From an uncultured Sunxiuqinia sp. (GTDB taxonomy: Bacteria > Bacteroidota > Bacteroidia > Bacteroidales > Prolixibacteraceae), in assembly GCF_963678245.1 (NCBI RefSeq), contig NZ_OY782767.1, positions 806,001 through 870,000 of the forward strand: DNA of 64,000 nucleotides. The letters run 5' to 3'. The translations under genes and the position numbers were made by a program. Each line of letters starts with the position of its first letter. Within the stretch, counting starts at the first letter, position 1. Under the pieces are notes generated by a model. The model saw only the letters and a list, made by a program, of their open reading frames with translations, did no database searches and was not told the DNA's origin. Positions 46,293 through 55,942 of this stretch are shown here, piece by piece.

Positions 46293-48770
46293 ATGAAACC
46301 TGGCTATTACCTATTGTTTTTAGTTTTTATTCTGACGCTTAGTTGTAATGAGCAATCATATGAAAAAACAGCCTCAGGGATAAAAACCACTATTGATTCA
46401 ACTGTGGTCGAAATTCAGTTTGTTACACCTGAAATTGTAAGGGTCGTCAAATCGCTTCCGGGGGAAACAGTTGAGAAAAAGAGTCTTTCGGTTATAAAAA
46501 AGACTGAAAATGTGTCGTTTAAAGTAAGTGAGTCTGATCGTATTATTTCGTTGGTTAGCGATGTGCTAACGGTGAAGGTTAATTCAAAAACAGGCACTGT
46601 GTCGTATTTGTCGGCAAGCGGCGATGCACTTCTTTCAGAAAAGGCTGGAAGTGTTGCCTTCATTCCTTTTAACGATGCCGGAAATGAAACATATTCGGTT
46701 AAACAGTCGTTTTCGCTTGAGCCGGATGAGGCGATTTATGGATTGGGAATTTTACAGAATGGAAAAATGTCGCAACGCAACCAGCAAGTGCACATGGTGC
46801 AAAACAACACCTGGGACTTTTCAACTTTCTTTCAATCAGTAAAAGGCTATGGCGTATTTTGGGACAATTATTCTCCAACAGATTTTACCGATAATGAGGG
46901 CGGAACTGAATTTGCTTCGGAAGTTGGCGACTGCATCGACTACTACTTTATGTATGGTGAAGATGCCGATGGTGTGGTGGCTCAAGTACGTAATTTAACC
47001 GGAGAAGTGCCAATGTTTCCGTTGTGGACATATGGCTATTGGCAAAGTCGCGAACGTTACAAAACGCAGAAAGAAACGGTGGGTGTTGTTAAAAAGTACC
47101 GCGAATTGGGTGTTCCGTTAGACGGTATAATTCAGGATTGGCAATACTGGGGCGACAATTACCATTGGAATGGCATGTCTTTTCTGAATCCGGGCTTTCC
47201 AGAGCCGCAAAAGTTTGTGGATGATGTTCACAAACTGAATGCACACCTTATTATTTCAATTTGGGCATCTTTTGGCCCAGAAACGCCGCAATATAAGGAG
47301 TTGAATGAAAAGGGGATGTTGATGAATTTCCAAACCTGGCCACAGTCGGGAAAAGAAGGCTGGCCGCCGGATATGAACTATCCTTCGGGCGTTCGCGTGT
47401 ACGATCCTTTTAATCCTGAAGCCAGAGATATTTATTGGAAATACCTAAATGAAGGGCTTTTCTCGCTGGGAATCGATGGATGGTGGATGGACTCAACAGA
47501 ACCGGATCATCTTGATTTTAAACCCGAAGATTTTGATAATAAGACTTATCTTGGGTCATTCCGAAAAGTACGTAATGCATTTCCTCTGGAAACGGTAAGA
47601 GGCGTGTACGAGCACCAGCGAAAAGTATCTTCCGATAAGCGTGTGTTTATCTTAACGCGCTCTGGTTTTACCGGGCAACAACATTACGGGGCGAATGTAT
47701 GGTCGGGCGACTTAAACTCTTCGTGGGATGCGCTTCGTAACCAAATTCCTGCAGGCTTAAACTTTACCCTCACCGGAAACCCAAACTTTAACTCCGATAT
47801 AGGCGGATTTTTTGCAGGTGCTTACAATAACTCGTGGAATAATGGGACAGCATCTAATAACCCGCTTTTTCAGGAATTGTACGTGCGTTGGCTTCAATAT
47901 GGCGTGTTTACTCCAATGATGCGTTCGCATGGTACCGATCTGAAACGCGAAATTTATTATTTTGGCAAGCAGGGTGAGCCGGTTTATGATGCTATCGCAA
48001 ATGCAATAAACCTACGCTATTCGTTGCTGCCTTATATTTATACTACTTCGTGGAGTGTTACCAACAATAATTCCAGCTTCATGCGAGCGTTGGTAATGGA
48101 TTTTCCGACCGATAAAAAAGTGTGGAACATGAACAACGAGTACATGTTCGGCCAATCGTTGCTGGTTGCTCCTGTTCTAAATGCTCAGTATACTCCCGAG
48201 AAGATTTTGAAAGGAGATGAATTGAGTGGTTGGAACAAAGAAAGTGCAAAAACAAAAGCAGGTTATCCCTTGGTTGATTTCACCGAAGTAAAATCGTCGT
48301 CTGTATATTTGCCGAAAGGCGCAGCATGGTACGATTTCTGGACCAACGAAAAGTTTGAAGGAGGGCAGAATATCTCGAAAGAAACCACCATTAACACAAC
48401 TCCTGTGTATGTTAAAGCAGGGAGCATCCTTCCAATCGGGCCTAAAGTGCAGTATGCTACAGAGAAAAAATGGGATAATCTTGAAATCCGTATTTACGAA
48501 GGCGCTGATGGTGAATTCATCCTGTACGAGGATGAAAACGATAACTATAATTACGAAAAAGGAGTGTATTCAACCATTAGCTTTAATTGGAACGATACCG
48601 ACAAAACCCTCACAATTGGTAAACGTAAAGGCGAATTTCCCGGAATGTTAGCCGAACGAAATTTTAACATTGTACTTGCATCGAAAAACAAGGCAAAAGG
48701 TAATGAGATTGCAAGTCAGCCGGATAAAATTATAACTTATTCGGGAGAAGAAATAGTTGTTAAGTTTTAA
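46293..48770 (+). CDS. GH31 family alpha-xylosidase/alpha-glucosidase-like lipoprotein
   Basis: The 825-residue product has a lipoprotein signal with LTLSC, an N-terminal beta domain, a GH31 barrel (about 240-590) and C-terminal beta domains. The nucleophile is Asp400 in WWMDSTEPDHLD, and the acid region is FTGQQHYGANVWSGDLNSSW. The sequence after the nucleophile (S-T-E-P) differs from the WNDMNE of alpha-glucosidases and is closer to alpha-xylosidase and transferase branches. Within a xylan locus a role in removing alpha-linked xylose or glucose side groups is plausible but inferred. A lipid anchor places it on the membrane. It follows GH43 after 150 bases. Confidence 0.91.
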   Translation: MKPGYYLLFLVFILTLSCNEQSYEKTASGIKTTIDSTVVEIQFVTPEIVRVVKSLPGETVEKKSLSVIKKTENVSFKVSESDRIISLVSDVLTVKVNSKTGTVSYLSASGDALLSEKAGSVAFIPFNDAGNETYSVKQSFSLEPDEAIYGLGILQNGKMSQRNQQVHMVQNNTWDFSTFFQSVKGYGVFWDNYSPTDFTDNEGGTEFASEVGDCIDYYFMYGEDADGVVAQVRNLTGEVPMFPLWTYGYWQSRERYKTQKETVGVVKKYRELGVPLDGIIQDWQYWGDNYHWNGMSFLNPGFPEPQKFVDDVHKLNAHLIISIWASFGPETPQYKELNEKGMLMNFQTWPQSGKEGWPPDMNYPSGVRVYDPFNPEARDIYWKYLNEGLFSLGIDGWWMDSTEPDHLDFKPEDFDNKTYLGSFRKVRNAFPLETVRGVYEHQRKVSSDKRVFILTRSGFTGQQHYGANVWSGDLNSSWDALRNQIPAGLNFTLTGNPNFNSDIGGFFAGAYNNSWNNGTASNNPLFQELYVRWLQYGVFTPMMRSHGTDLKREIYYFGKQGEPVYDAIANAINLRYSLLPYIYTTSWSVTNNNSSFMRALVMDFPTDKKVWNMNNEYMFGQSLLVAPVLNAQYTPEKILKGDELSGWNKESAKTKAGYPLVDFTEVKSSSVYLPKGAAWYDFWTNEKFEGGQNISKETTINTTPVYVKAGSILPIGPKVQYATEKKWDNLEIRIYEGADGEFILYEDENDNYNYEKGVYSTISFNWNDTDKTLTIGKRKGEFPGMLAERNFNIVLASKNKAKGNEIASQPDKIITYSGEEIVVKF

Positions 48771-48799
48771 AACAGCGATAAAACAGATAAAAGAACCTA

Positions 48800-49363
48800 A
48801 TGAACTTTAACTTTCATAAAAACAGAGTAGGAACAGTAACCCTTGTGCTGCTGTTTGTTATTTCCATACATGGTTTTGCTCAGAACAATAATTCTGAAAA
48901 CAGCGAAAGCATTTTCCGTGATTTTAAAACCGAGTTGATGTGGAAAGCCAATGTGAATATTGGTACGATGATAAATGTTGGCGAAAGTAAACGCGGAACA
49001 CGTCGTGTGATTCCCATTACAGGCGGCACATTTAGCGGACCCAAAATAAATGGTGAGGTGTTGCCCGGTGGGGAAGACTGGCAATTGGTTCGTCCCGATG
49101 GCGATACCGAACTGTATGCCCGTTATTTAATGAAAACAGATGATGGTACTGTACTACAAATATTAAACAAAGCGTTAATGCATGCCCCTGCACCAGGAGA
49201 GCAAGGTGGCTTTTATGTGAAATCGGTAATCGACATTGAAGCGCCAATAGAAAGTTCTTACGATTATTTGAACCACGCGATATTTTTGGGAACACTCGAA
49301 ATGCCTCAGTTAAAACCCAACGAAGAGCCTTATGTAATAATTGGGGTTTACAAGGTTTTGTGA
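48800..49363 (+). CDS. Secreted DUF3237 protein
   Basis: The 187 residues consist of a signal peptide (to about residue 28, GFAQ) and one DUF3237 domain: ANVNIGTMINVGESKRGTRR, ITGGTFSGPKINGEVLPGGE, DTELYARYLMKTDDGTVLQI and NHAIFLGTLEM near the end. DUF3237 (UPF0311) forms a small beta barrel whose function is unknown. Most members are cytoplasmic, whereas this one is exported and lies within a set of xylan-active enzymes, 29 bases after GH31 and 33 bases before GH43. It may bind or modify a lignin-related or ester group released from xylan, which is speculation. No classical catalytic triad can be named. Confidence 0.83.
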   Translation: MNFNFHKNRVGTVTLVLLFVISIHGFAQNNNSENSESIFRDFKTELMWKANVNIGTMINVGESKRGTRRVIPITGGTFSGPKINGEVLPGGEDWQLVRPDGDTELYARYLMKTDDGTVLQILNKALMHAPAPGEQGGFYVKSVIDIEAPIESSYDYLNHAIFLGTLEMPQLKPNEEPYVIIGVYKVL

Positions 49364-49396
49364 GATGAATTGATAGAGGCAAAAAAATAAATTAAA

Positions 49397-50761
49397 ATGA
49401 AGAATAAATTAAAATTAGCTGCAATAATTGGAGGAATGGCAATGTCCTTTGCGGCAATCGCACAAAAACCGGTTATTCAAACGAAATACACAGCCGATCC
49501 GGCGCCGATGGTTTATAATGACACGGTATTTCTTTATACCAGTCACGATGAAGATGATGCAATGGGCTTTAAGATGCATGATTGGTTGCTTTATACTTCA
49601 GTTGATATAGTAAACTGGACTGAACACGGCGCAGTGGCATCATTAAAAAATTTCGATTGGGTACCCTACGACAATGGTGCATGGGCAGTGCAATGTATTG
49701 AACGTAATGGAAAATTTTTCCTCTATTGCCCGATGCCCGGAGGAGTTGGTATTGGAGTTTTAGTAGCTGATAGTCCGTATGGTCCTTTCAAAGATCCAAT
49801 TGGCAAACCTCTTATTAATCAGGGCAATCACGACATAGACCCAACTATATTGATCGATGATGACGGACAGGCTTATATGTACTGGGGAAATCCAAAATTA
49901 TATTACGTGAAGCTGAACGAAGATATGATTTCCTATTCAGGACAAATTAATGAGGAACCGACAACACCCAAAAATTATCAGGAAGGACCATGGGTTTGGA
50001 AACGTGATAATCATTATTATCTGGCTTATGCTTCCACCTGTTGTCCTGAAGGAATTGGGTATGCCATGAGCGACACCCCAACAGGGCCCTGGGAATATAA
50101 AGGTATGATTGTAGATGCATCGGAAAAAACTCGCGGCAACCATCCGGGGATAATTGAATACAAGGGGAAATGGTATTGTTTCGGGCATAGTTATGACCTG
50201 CTGAAAAGAACCACACCAAAATTTTATGAACGCCGCTCGGTTGACATGGATGAAATGGAATACAACGCGGATGGTACCATCAAAAACCGGCAATACTGGT
50301 CGGTGGAAGGACCTGAACAAGTGCAGACCTTGAGCCCATTCAATCGTGTTGAAGCAGAAACAATGGCCTGGAGTGAGGGAGTGAAGACTCGTTTTGAAAC
50401 AGAATGGGAAGGTGATTTCGATTGGGCCAGAGGGAAAAAAATCAATGACCATTTATTTGTGACAGCCATTAATCATGGTGATTATATTAAAGTCAGGGGC
50501 GTTGATTTTTCTGAAGGAGCCGAATCGGTAGAAGTGAATGTTTCTCCAATTTACGGAGGAAAAATTGAAATACACGCAGATAATATTGACGGGCCAATCA
50601 TCGCAACAGTTGACGTAAATACTGCACGCGAAGAAGGTATTTGGAAGTTATTTACTGCACCGGTTAACAAAAACATCAAAGGAATTCATGATATATACTT
50701 TGTTTTTAGGGGAGAAAAAGACTTGTTTTATTTTGACTGGTGGAAATTGAATGCTAAATAA
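49397..50761 (+). CDS. GH43 family enzyme with C-terminal CBM6, paralogue of the copy at 44766
   Basis: The 454-residue product has a signal peptide (cut near IAQK), a GH43 propeller with Asp34 in YTADPAPMV, the DIDPTILIDDDGQAY aspartate and Glu196 in YQEGPWVWKR, then a CBM6-like module from about 315. Sequence blocks such as LYTSHDED, WTEHGAVASLK and DGQAYMYWGNPKL are nearly the same as in the paralogue 5 kb upstream, so the two arose by duplication and probably divide work on differently substituted arabinoxylan. It follows DUF3237 closely. A 186-base gap without recognisable elements separates it from the GH127-type gene. Confidence 0.91.
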   Translation: MKNKLKLAAIIGGMAMSFAAIAQKPVIQTKYTADPAPMVYNDTVFLYTSHDEDDAMGFKMHDWLLYTSVDIVNWTEHGAVASLKNFDWVPYDNGAWAVQCIERNGKFFLYCPMPGGVGIGVLVADSPYGPFKDPIGKPLINQGNHDIDPTILIDDDGQAYMYWGNPKLYYVKLNEDMISYSGQINEEPTTPKNYQEGPWVWKRDNHYYLAYASTCCPEGIGYAMSDTPTGPWEYKGMIVDASEKTRGNHPGIIEYKGKWYCFGHSYDLLKRTTPKFYERRSVDMDEMEYNADGTIKNRQYWSVEGPEQVQTLSPFNRVEAETMAWSEGVKTRFETEWEGDFDWARGKKINDHLFVTAINHGDYIKVRGVDFSEGAESVEVNVSPIYGGKIEIHADNIDGPIIATVDVNTAREEGIWKLFTAPVNKNIKGIHDIYFVFRGEKDLFYFDWWKLNAK

Positions 50762-50947
50762 AACCAGGGTTGATATATGTACTAAGATTGGCAATGAGAT
50801 AAGTAGATACATAACAACAAGATAGGGAAAGTTAAATGAGGGTGATTTTTGAATATGGATTGAAATAAATTGACTGAGACGCAGAATTAGTAGTGGTTCT
50901 GAAAAAATGAAGATAAACTTACAATTAGACCAATAAAACGTATTAAC

Positions 50948-53335
50948 ATGAATAAACTGATTTACCTGATTCTGATAACTTCTTTTGTACTTGGTACAAG
51001 CAAGTATTCAAAAGCCCAATCTAAATTATATTCCAACGAATTTCCGTTGAGTGATGTAAGCTTGTTGGATGGCCCGTTTAAAAAAGCACGCGACCTGAAT
51101 ATTGATGTTTTGTTGCAATACGATGTAGATCGTTTTCTGGCGCCATATCGTAAGGAAGCCGGTTTGGAACCCCGTAAACCAACCTATCCGAACTGGGAAG
51201 GATTGGATGGCCATGTTGGTGGGCATTACCTTTCGGCTATGGCAATGAACTACGCCGCAACCGGCAACAAAGAGTGCAAGCGCCGAATGGATTATATGCT
51301 GAAAGAACTAAAAGAATGTCAGGAAGCCAATGCTATAAACAATCCCGAGTGGGGCGTTGGTTATGCCGGCGGTTTCCCGAATAGCGCTAAGCTTTGGTCA
51401 ACATTCAAAAAAGGCGATTTCGGAACTTACTTCGGATCGTGGGCACCGTTTTACAACCTGCATAAAATGTTTGCCGGTTTGCGTGATGCCTGGCTTTATG
51501 GCGAAAGCGAATTGGCGAAAGATATGTTTCTGAAATTCTGCGATTGGGGAATTAATCTGACAGCAGATTTGTCTGACGAGCAGATGGAAAAAATGCTGGG
51601 CATGGAACATGGCGGAATGAACGAGGTTTATGCCGATGCTTATCAGATTACCGGAAATAAAAAATACTTGGTTGCGGCAAAGCGTTTTTCACATCATAAA
51701 TTTTTGGAGCCTTTATCAAAAGATATCGATAATCTTGATAATCAGCACGCCAATACGCAAATACCTAAGTTTATTGGTTTCGAACGCATTGCTGAACTTA
51801 ACAACGATGAGCAATACCTCGAAGCAGCGCGCTTTTCGTGGGAAACCATTACCCGGAACCGTTCGCTGGCTTTTGGTGGAAACAGCCGCCGCGAGCACTT
51901 TCCAGGCGAAAGTTCGTGTATCGATTTTGTGCATGTAAACGACGGTCCCGAATCCTGCAACTCGTATAACATGCTAAAACTCACCGAAGATTTATTCCGT
52001 GTTTCTCCGGAAGCCAAATATGCTGATTATTACGAACGAACCCTATTTAACCACATTCTTTCCACACAACATCCCGAGCATGGTGGTTATGTTTATTTTA
52101 CTCCGGCGCGCCCACGTCATTACCGCGTGTATTCGGCACCAAACGAGGCCATGTGGTGTTGTGTAGGAACCGGAATGGAAAACCACGGGCAGTACAACCG
52201 TTTTATTTACACGCATGCTAATGACGATTTATACCTGAATTTGTTTGTAGCTTCTGAACTTAACTGGAAAGAAAAAGGCATTCAGCTAAAACAGGAAACA
52301 ACTTTCCCTTACGCAGAGCAAACAAAACTCACCATTACAAAAGGTACTTCAGCCTTCAATTTAAAAATAAGGTATCCGGCGTGGGTAAAAGAGGGAGCAC
52401 TAAAAATTAAGGTTAATGGCGAAGCGGTAGAATATGCTGCTCAGCCTTCCTCATACATTACTATCGAGCGAACATGGAAAAAAGGCGATGAAGTAGAAAT
52501 TGAATTGCCCATGCAAAGTACCATCGAACATTTACCCAATGTGCCCGAATACGTGGCGTTTATGCACGGGCCAATTTTACTGGGAGCAAAAACCGGAACC
52601 GAAGATTTGAAAGGACTGATTGCCGGTGATGGTCGCTGGGGACAATATTCAAGTGGCGAATATTTACCGGTTGACAAAGCACCAATTTTGGTGGAAGACG
52701 ATATGGAAAATCTGGGCGACAAACTTGAGCCGATTGATGGGGATCCGCTTCATTTTAAATTGAATGTGAAGATGGTGAATCCGATGGATTTGACGCTTGA
52801 ACCGTTCAATCAGATTCACGATTCAAGATACATGATGTATTGGCTGGCGTTAACCAACGATGGTTACCAGGCATATGTGGATTCGCTTGCCGCCAACGAA
52901 CAGGCAAAGCTGGCCATCGAAAAGCGAACAGTTGACTATGTGGCTACCGGTGAACAACAGCCTGAAACCGATCATGACATGCAACAGGAGAAATCAAGAT
53001 CGGGAAATAACCAAAACGAATTTTACCGCGAGGCCGTCGGTGGTGGTTATTTTAGTTACGATTTTGCTACCAACTCCGAAACAAACCTAAGCTTGTTGGT
53101 ACGTTATTGGGGAGCAGAGTGGGGAGGCCGCAAATTCAATATTTATATCGACGACGAAAAACTGGTAACCGAAGACAATACCGGGCGCTGGGAGATCTCC
53201 GCTTTTCAGGATATTGTGTACCCAATCCCCAATTCAATGGTTGAGGGTAAAAACAATGTACGAATAAAATTTGAAGCACTTCCCGGAAGTACGGCTGGAG
53301 GAGTGTATGTAGTTCGGTTGTTACATGCTGAATAA
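50948..53335 (+). CDS. GH127/GH146-type beta-L-arabinofuranosidase
   Basis: The 795-residue secreted protein (signal peptide to about residue 24) has the (alpha/alpha)6 barrel once called DUF1680, with HVGGHYLSAMAMNYAATGN near the beginning. The zinc site of characterised GH127 enzymes can be read: Glu335 and Cys337 in GPESCNSYN, and Cys404-Cys405 in MWCCVGTG, of which the first is the likely cysteine nucleophile. Beta-sandwich domains follow the barrel. Such enzymes release beta-linked L-arabinofuranose, found in plant cell-wall arabinans, extensins and some complex xylans. Assignment to GH127 or the related GH146 needs a phylogeny. The next gene starts about 100 bases later. Confidence 0.9.
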   Translation: MNKLIYLILITSFVLGTSKYSKAQSKLYSNEFPLSDVSLLDGPFKKARDLNIDVLLQYDVDRFLAPYRKEAGLEPRKPTYPNWEGLDGHVGGHYLSAMAMNYAATGNKECKRRMDYMLKELKECQEANAINNPEWGVGYAGGFPNSAKLWSTFKKGDFGTYFGSWAPFYNLHKMFAGLRDAWLYGESELAKDMFLKFCDWGINLTADLSDEQMEKMLGMEHGGMNEVYADAYQITGNKKYLVAAKRFSHHKFLEPLSKDIDNLDNQHANTQIPKFIGFERIAELNNDEQYLEAARFSWETITRNRSLAFGGNSRREHFPGESSCIDFVHVNDGPESCNSYNMLKLTEDLFRVSPEAKYADYYERTLFNHILSTQHPEHGGYVYFTPARPRHYRVYSAPNEAMWCCVGTGMENHGQYNRFIYTHANDDLYLNLFVASELNWKEKGIQLKQETTFPYAEQTKLTITKGTSAFNLKIRYPAWVKEGALKIKVNGEAVEYAAQPSSYITIERTWKKGDEVEIELPMQSTIEHLPNVPEYVAFMHGPILLGAKTGTEDLKGLIAGDGRWGQYSSGEYLPVDKAPILVEDDMENLGDKLEPIDGDPLHFKLNVKMVNPMDLTLEPFNQIHDSRYMMYWLALTNDGYQAYVDSLAANEQAKLAIEKRTVDYVATGEQQPETDHDMQQEKSRSGNNQNEFYREAVGGGYFSYDFATNSETNLSLLVRYWGAEWGGRKFNIYIDDEKLVTEDNTGRWEISAFQDIVYPIPNSMVEGKNNVRIKFEALPGSTAGGVYVVRLLHAE

Positions 53336-53371
53336 AACACTAAGAAATTTAATTGTAAGATCATGAAACGA

Positions 53372-53389
53372 GTCCCGAATTATCGGGAC
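53372..53389. repeat. Small palindromic element between hydrolase genes
   Basis: GTCCCGA (53372-53378) and TCGGGAC (53383-53389) form a GC-rich hairpin with an ATTA loop. The flank ATGAAACGAG also occurs beside the hairpin at 61015. Short repeats of this type recur between genes in Bacteroidota. It lies within the falsely extended frame upstream of the next GH43 gene. Confidence 0.6.
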
Positions 53390-53431
53390 GAGTTCCATAT
53401 TATACCTTTTAAAACAAACAATTTTAATAGT

Positions 53432-55015
53432 ATGAAAAAATACACCACTATTCTACTGATTCTAGTACTGTCGGCATTTCAATTTGGTGTGGTACAAGCA
53501 CAAAAAGCCACTAATCCCATAATCTATGCAGATGTGCCCGATGTTTCGATCATTCGCGTTGGTGATAATTATTACATGAGTAGTACCACCATGCACATGG
53601 CACCGGGAGTACCGATTATGAAATCGAAGGATCTGGTAACCTGGGAAATGGTAAGTTATGCTTACGATACATTGGGAGACATCGATGCTCTCAAACTCGA
53701 CAATGAAAAACGTGCGTATGGAAAGGGATCTTGGGCGAGCTGTATCCGTTACCACAACAGCATGTATTACGTGTCAACCTTTTCGAGCACAACCGGCAAA
53801 ACCTATGTTTTTTCGACAAACGACATCGAAAAAGGTGATTGGAAGCGGCACGAGTTTTCTCCGAGTTTGCACGATCATACCCTTTTTTTCGACGATGATG
53901 GCAAGATTTACATGATTTGGGGAGCCGGAAAATTAATGATTGCCGAACTGGAACCTGATTTTTCAGGAGTTAAAGAAGGAACCGAAAAAGTACTGATTGA
54001 AAATGCCAGTGCTCCGGCTGGCGAAAATATTATGTTGCCCGCAGAAGGTTCGCAACTTTTTAAAGTAAATGGAAAATATTACCTGTTTAACATTACCTGG
54101 CCGCGCGGAAGCATGCGTTCGGTTGTAATTCACCGCGCCGATAATATTAATGGCCCGTGGGAAGGTCGCCTGGCTTTGCAGGATAAAGGTGTTGCGCAGG
54201 GTGGAATAATTGATACTCCGGATGGAAAATGGTTCTCGTTTCTGTTCCGCGATAATGGTTCGGTAGGCCGCATTCCGTATTTGGTACCGGTAAAATGGGA
54301 AGATGGCTGGCCTGTTTTGGGTGTTGACGGTAAAGTTCCCGATGAGCTGGATTTACCGGCAAGCAAAGGTTTGATTCCCGGAATTGTAAACTCCGATGAA
54401 TTCAATCGTAAAAAGAAAGATGCGGATCTGCCTCTGGTTTGGCAGTGGAACCACAACCCGGTGAATAAGCTTTGGTCAGTACGCGACCGCAAAGGGTATT
54501 TACGGCTTACCACCGGCCGTGTTGACGACAGTTTTGTGTATGCCAGAAATACCTTAACTCAGCGAACTTTTGGCCCGGTAAGTTCGGCCAATACATTAAT
54601 GGATGCTTCGAATATGAAGGACGGTGATTTTGCCGGACTATGTGCCTTACAAAGAAAGTACGGACAAGTGGGGGTAAAAATGACTGGTGGCGAGAAATTC
54701 ATTTACATGATAAGCAATGAGACCGATACCCCGGTTGAAATGGAAAGTCTTCCGCTAAAGCAAAATGAAGTGTACTTTAAAATCGATTGCGATTACAGAG
54801 ACAGAAAAGATATTGCGCGGTTTTATTACAGCCTCGACGGAAAAACATGGACAGCAATTGGAGGCCCGCTAAAAATGGAATATACCCTAATGGAACATTT
54901 TATGGGCTATCGTTTTGGGTTGTTTAACTATGCCACAGAGAATACCGGAGGATACGTCGATTTTGATTATCTCAGAATCAGTGATCAGATTTCAGCAAGC
55001 ACTAAAAATAAATAG
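53432..55015 (+). CDS. GH43 family beta-xylosidase-like enzyme
   Basis: The 527-residue product has a clean signal peptide when started at the ATG 53432 (MKKYTTILLILVLSAFQFGVVQAQ). The upstream frame to 53363 runs through a palindromic repeat and is not credible. The GH43 propeller (about 30-310) shows ADVPDVSIIRVGDNYYMSST with the base Asp, HDHTLFFDDDGKIYM and PAEGSQLFKVNGKYYLF with the acid Glu. A C-terminal concanavalin-type sandwich (about 325-520) includes WQWNHNPVNKLWSV and is typical of beta-xylosidase-like GH43 enzymes. It probably acts on xylo-oligosaccharides or arabinosyl side chains. CE6 follows after 36 bases. Confidence 0.9.
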   Translation: MKKYTTILLILVLSAFQFGVVQAQKATNPIIYADVPDVSIIRVGDNYYMSSTTMHMAPGVPIMKSKDLVTWEMVSYAYDTLGDIDALKLDNEKRAYGKGSWASCIRYHNSMYYVSTFSSTTGKTYVFSTNDIEKGDWKRHEFSPSLHDHTLFFDDDGKIYMIWGAGKLMIAELEPDFSGVKEGTEKVLIENASAPAGENIMLPAEGSQLFKVNGKYYLFNITWPRGSMRSVVIHRADNINGPWEGRLALQDKGVAQGGIIDTPDGKWFSFLFRDNGSVGRIPYLVPVKWEDGWPVLGVDGKVPDELDLPASKGLIPGIVNSDEFNRKKKDADLPLVWQWNHNPVNKLWSVRDRKGYLRLTTGRVDDSFVYARNTLTQRTFGPVSSANTLMDASNMKDGDFAGLCALQRKYGQVGVKMTGGEKFIYMISNETDTPVEMESLPLKQNEVYFKIDCDYRDRKDIARFYYSLDGKTWTAIGGPLKMEYTLMEHFMGYRFGLFNYATENTGGYVDFDYLRISDQISASTKNK

Positions 55016-55027
55016 ACTGCATCATAA

Positions 55028-55897
<870 letters not shown>

Positions 55898-55942
55898 ATT
55901 TTCTTCTACCCAGTACCCATTAACTAATTTTAACCGAACGTT

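Noticed and set aside
53363-53431. N-terminal extension of the third GH43-CE6 segment gene
   Set aside because: It reads through a palindromic repeat and would bury the signal peptide 23 residues inside the protein.
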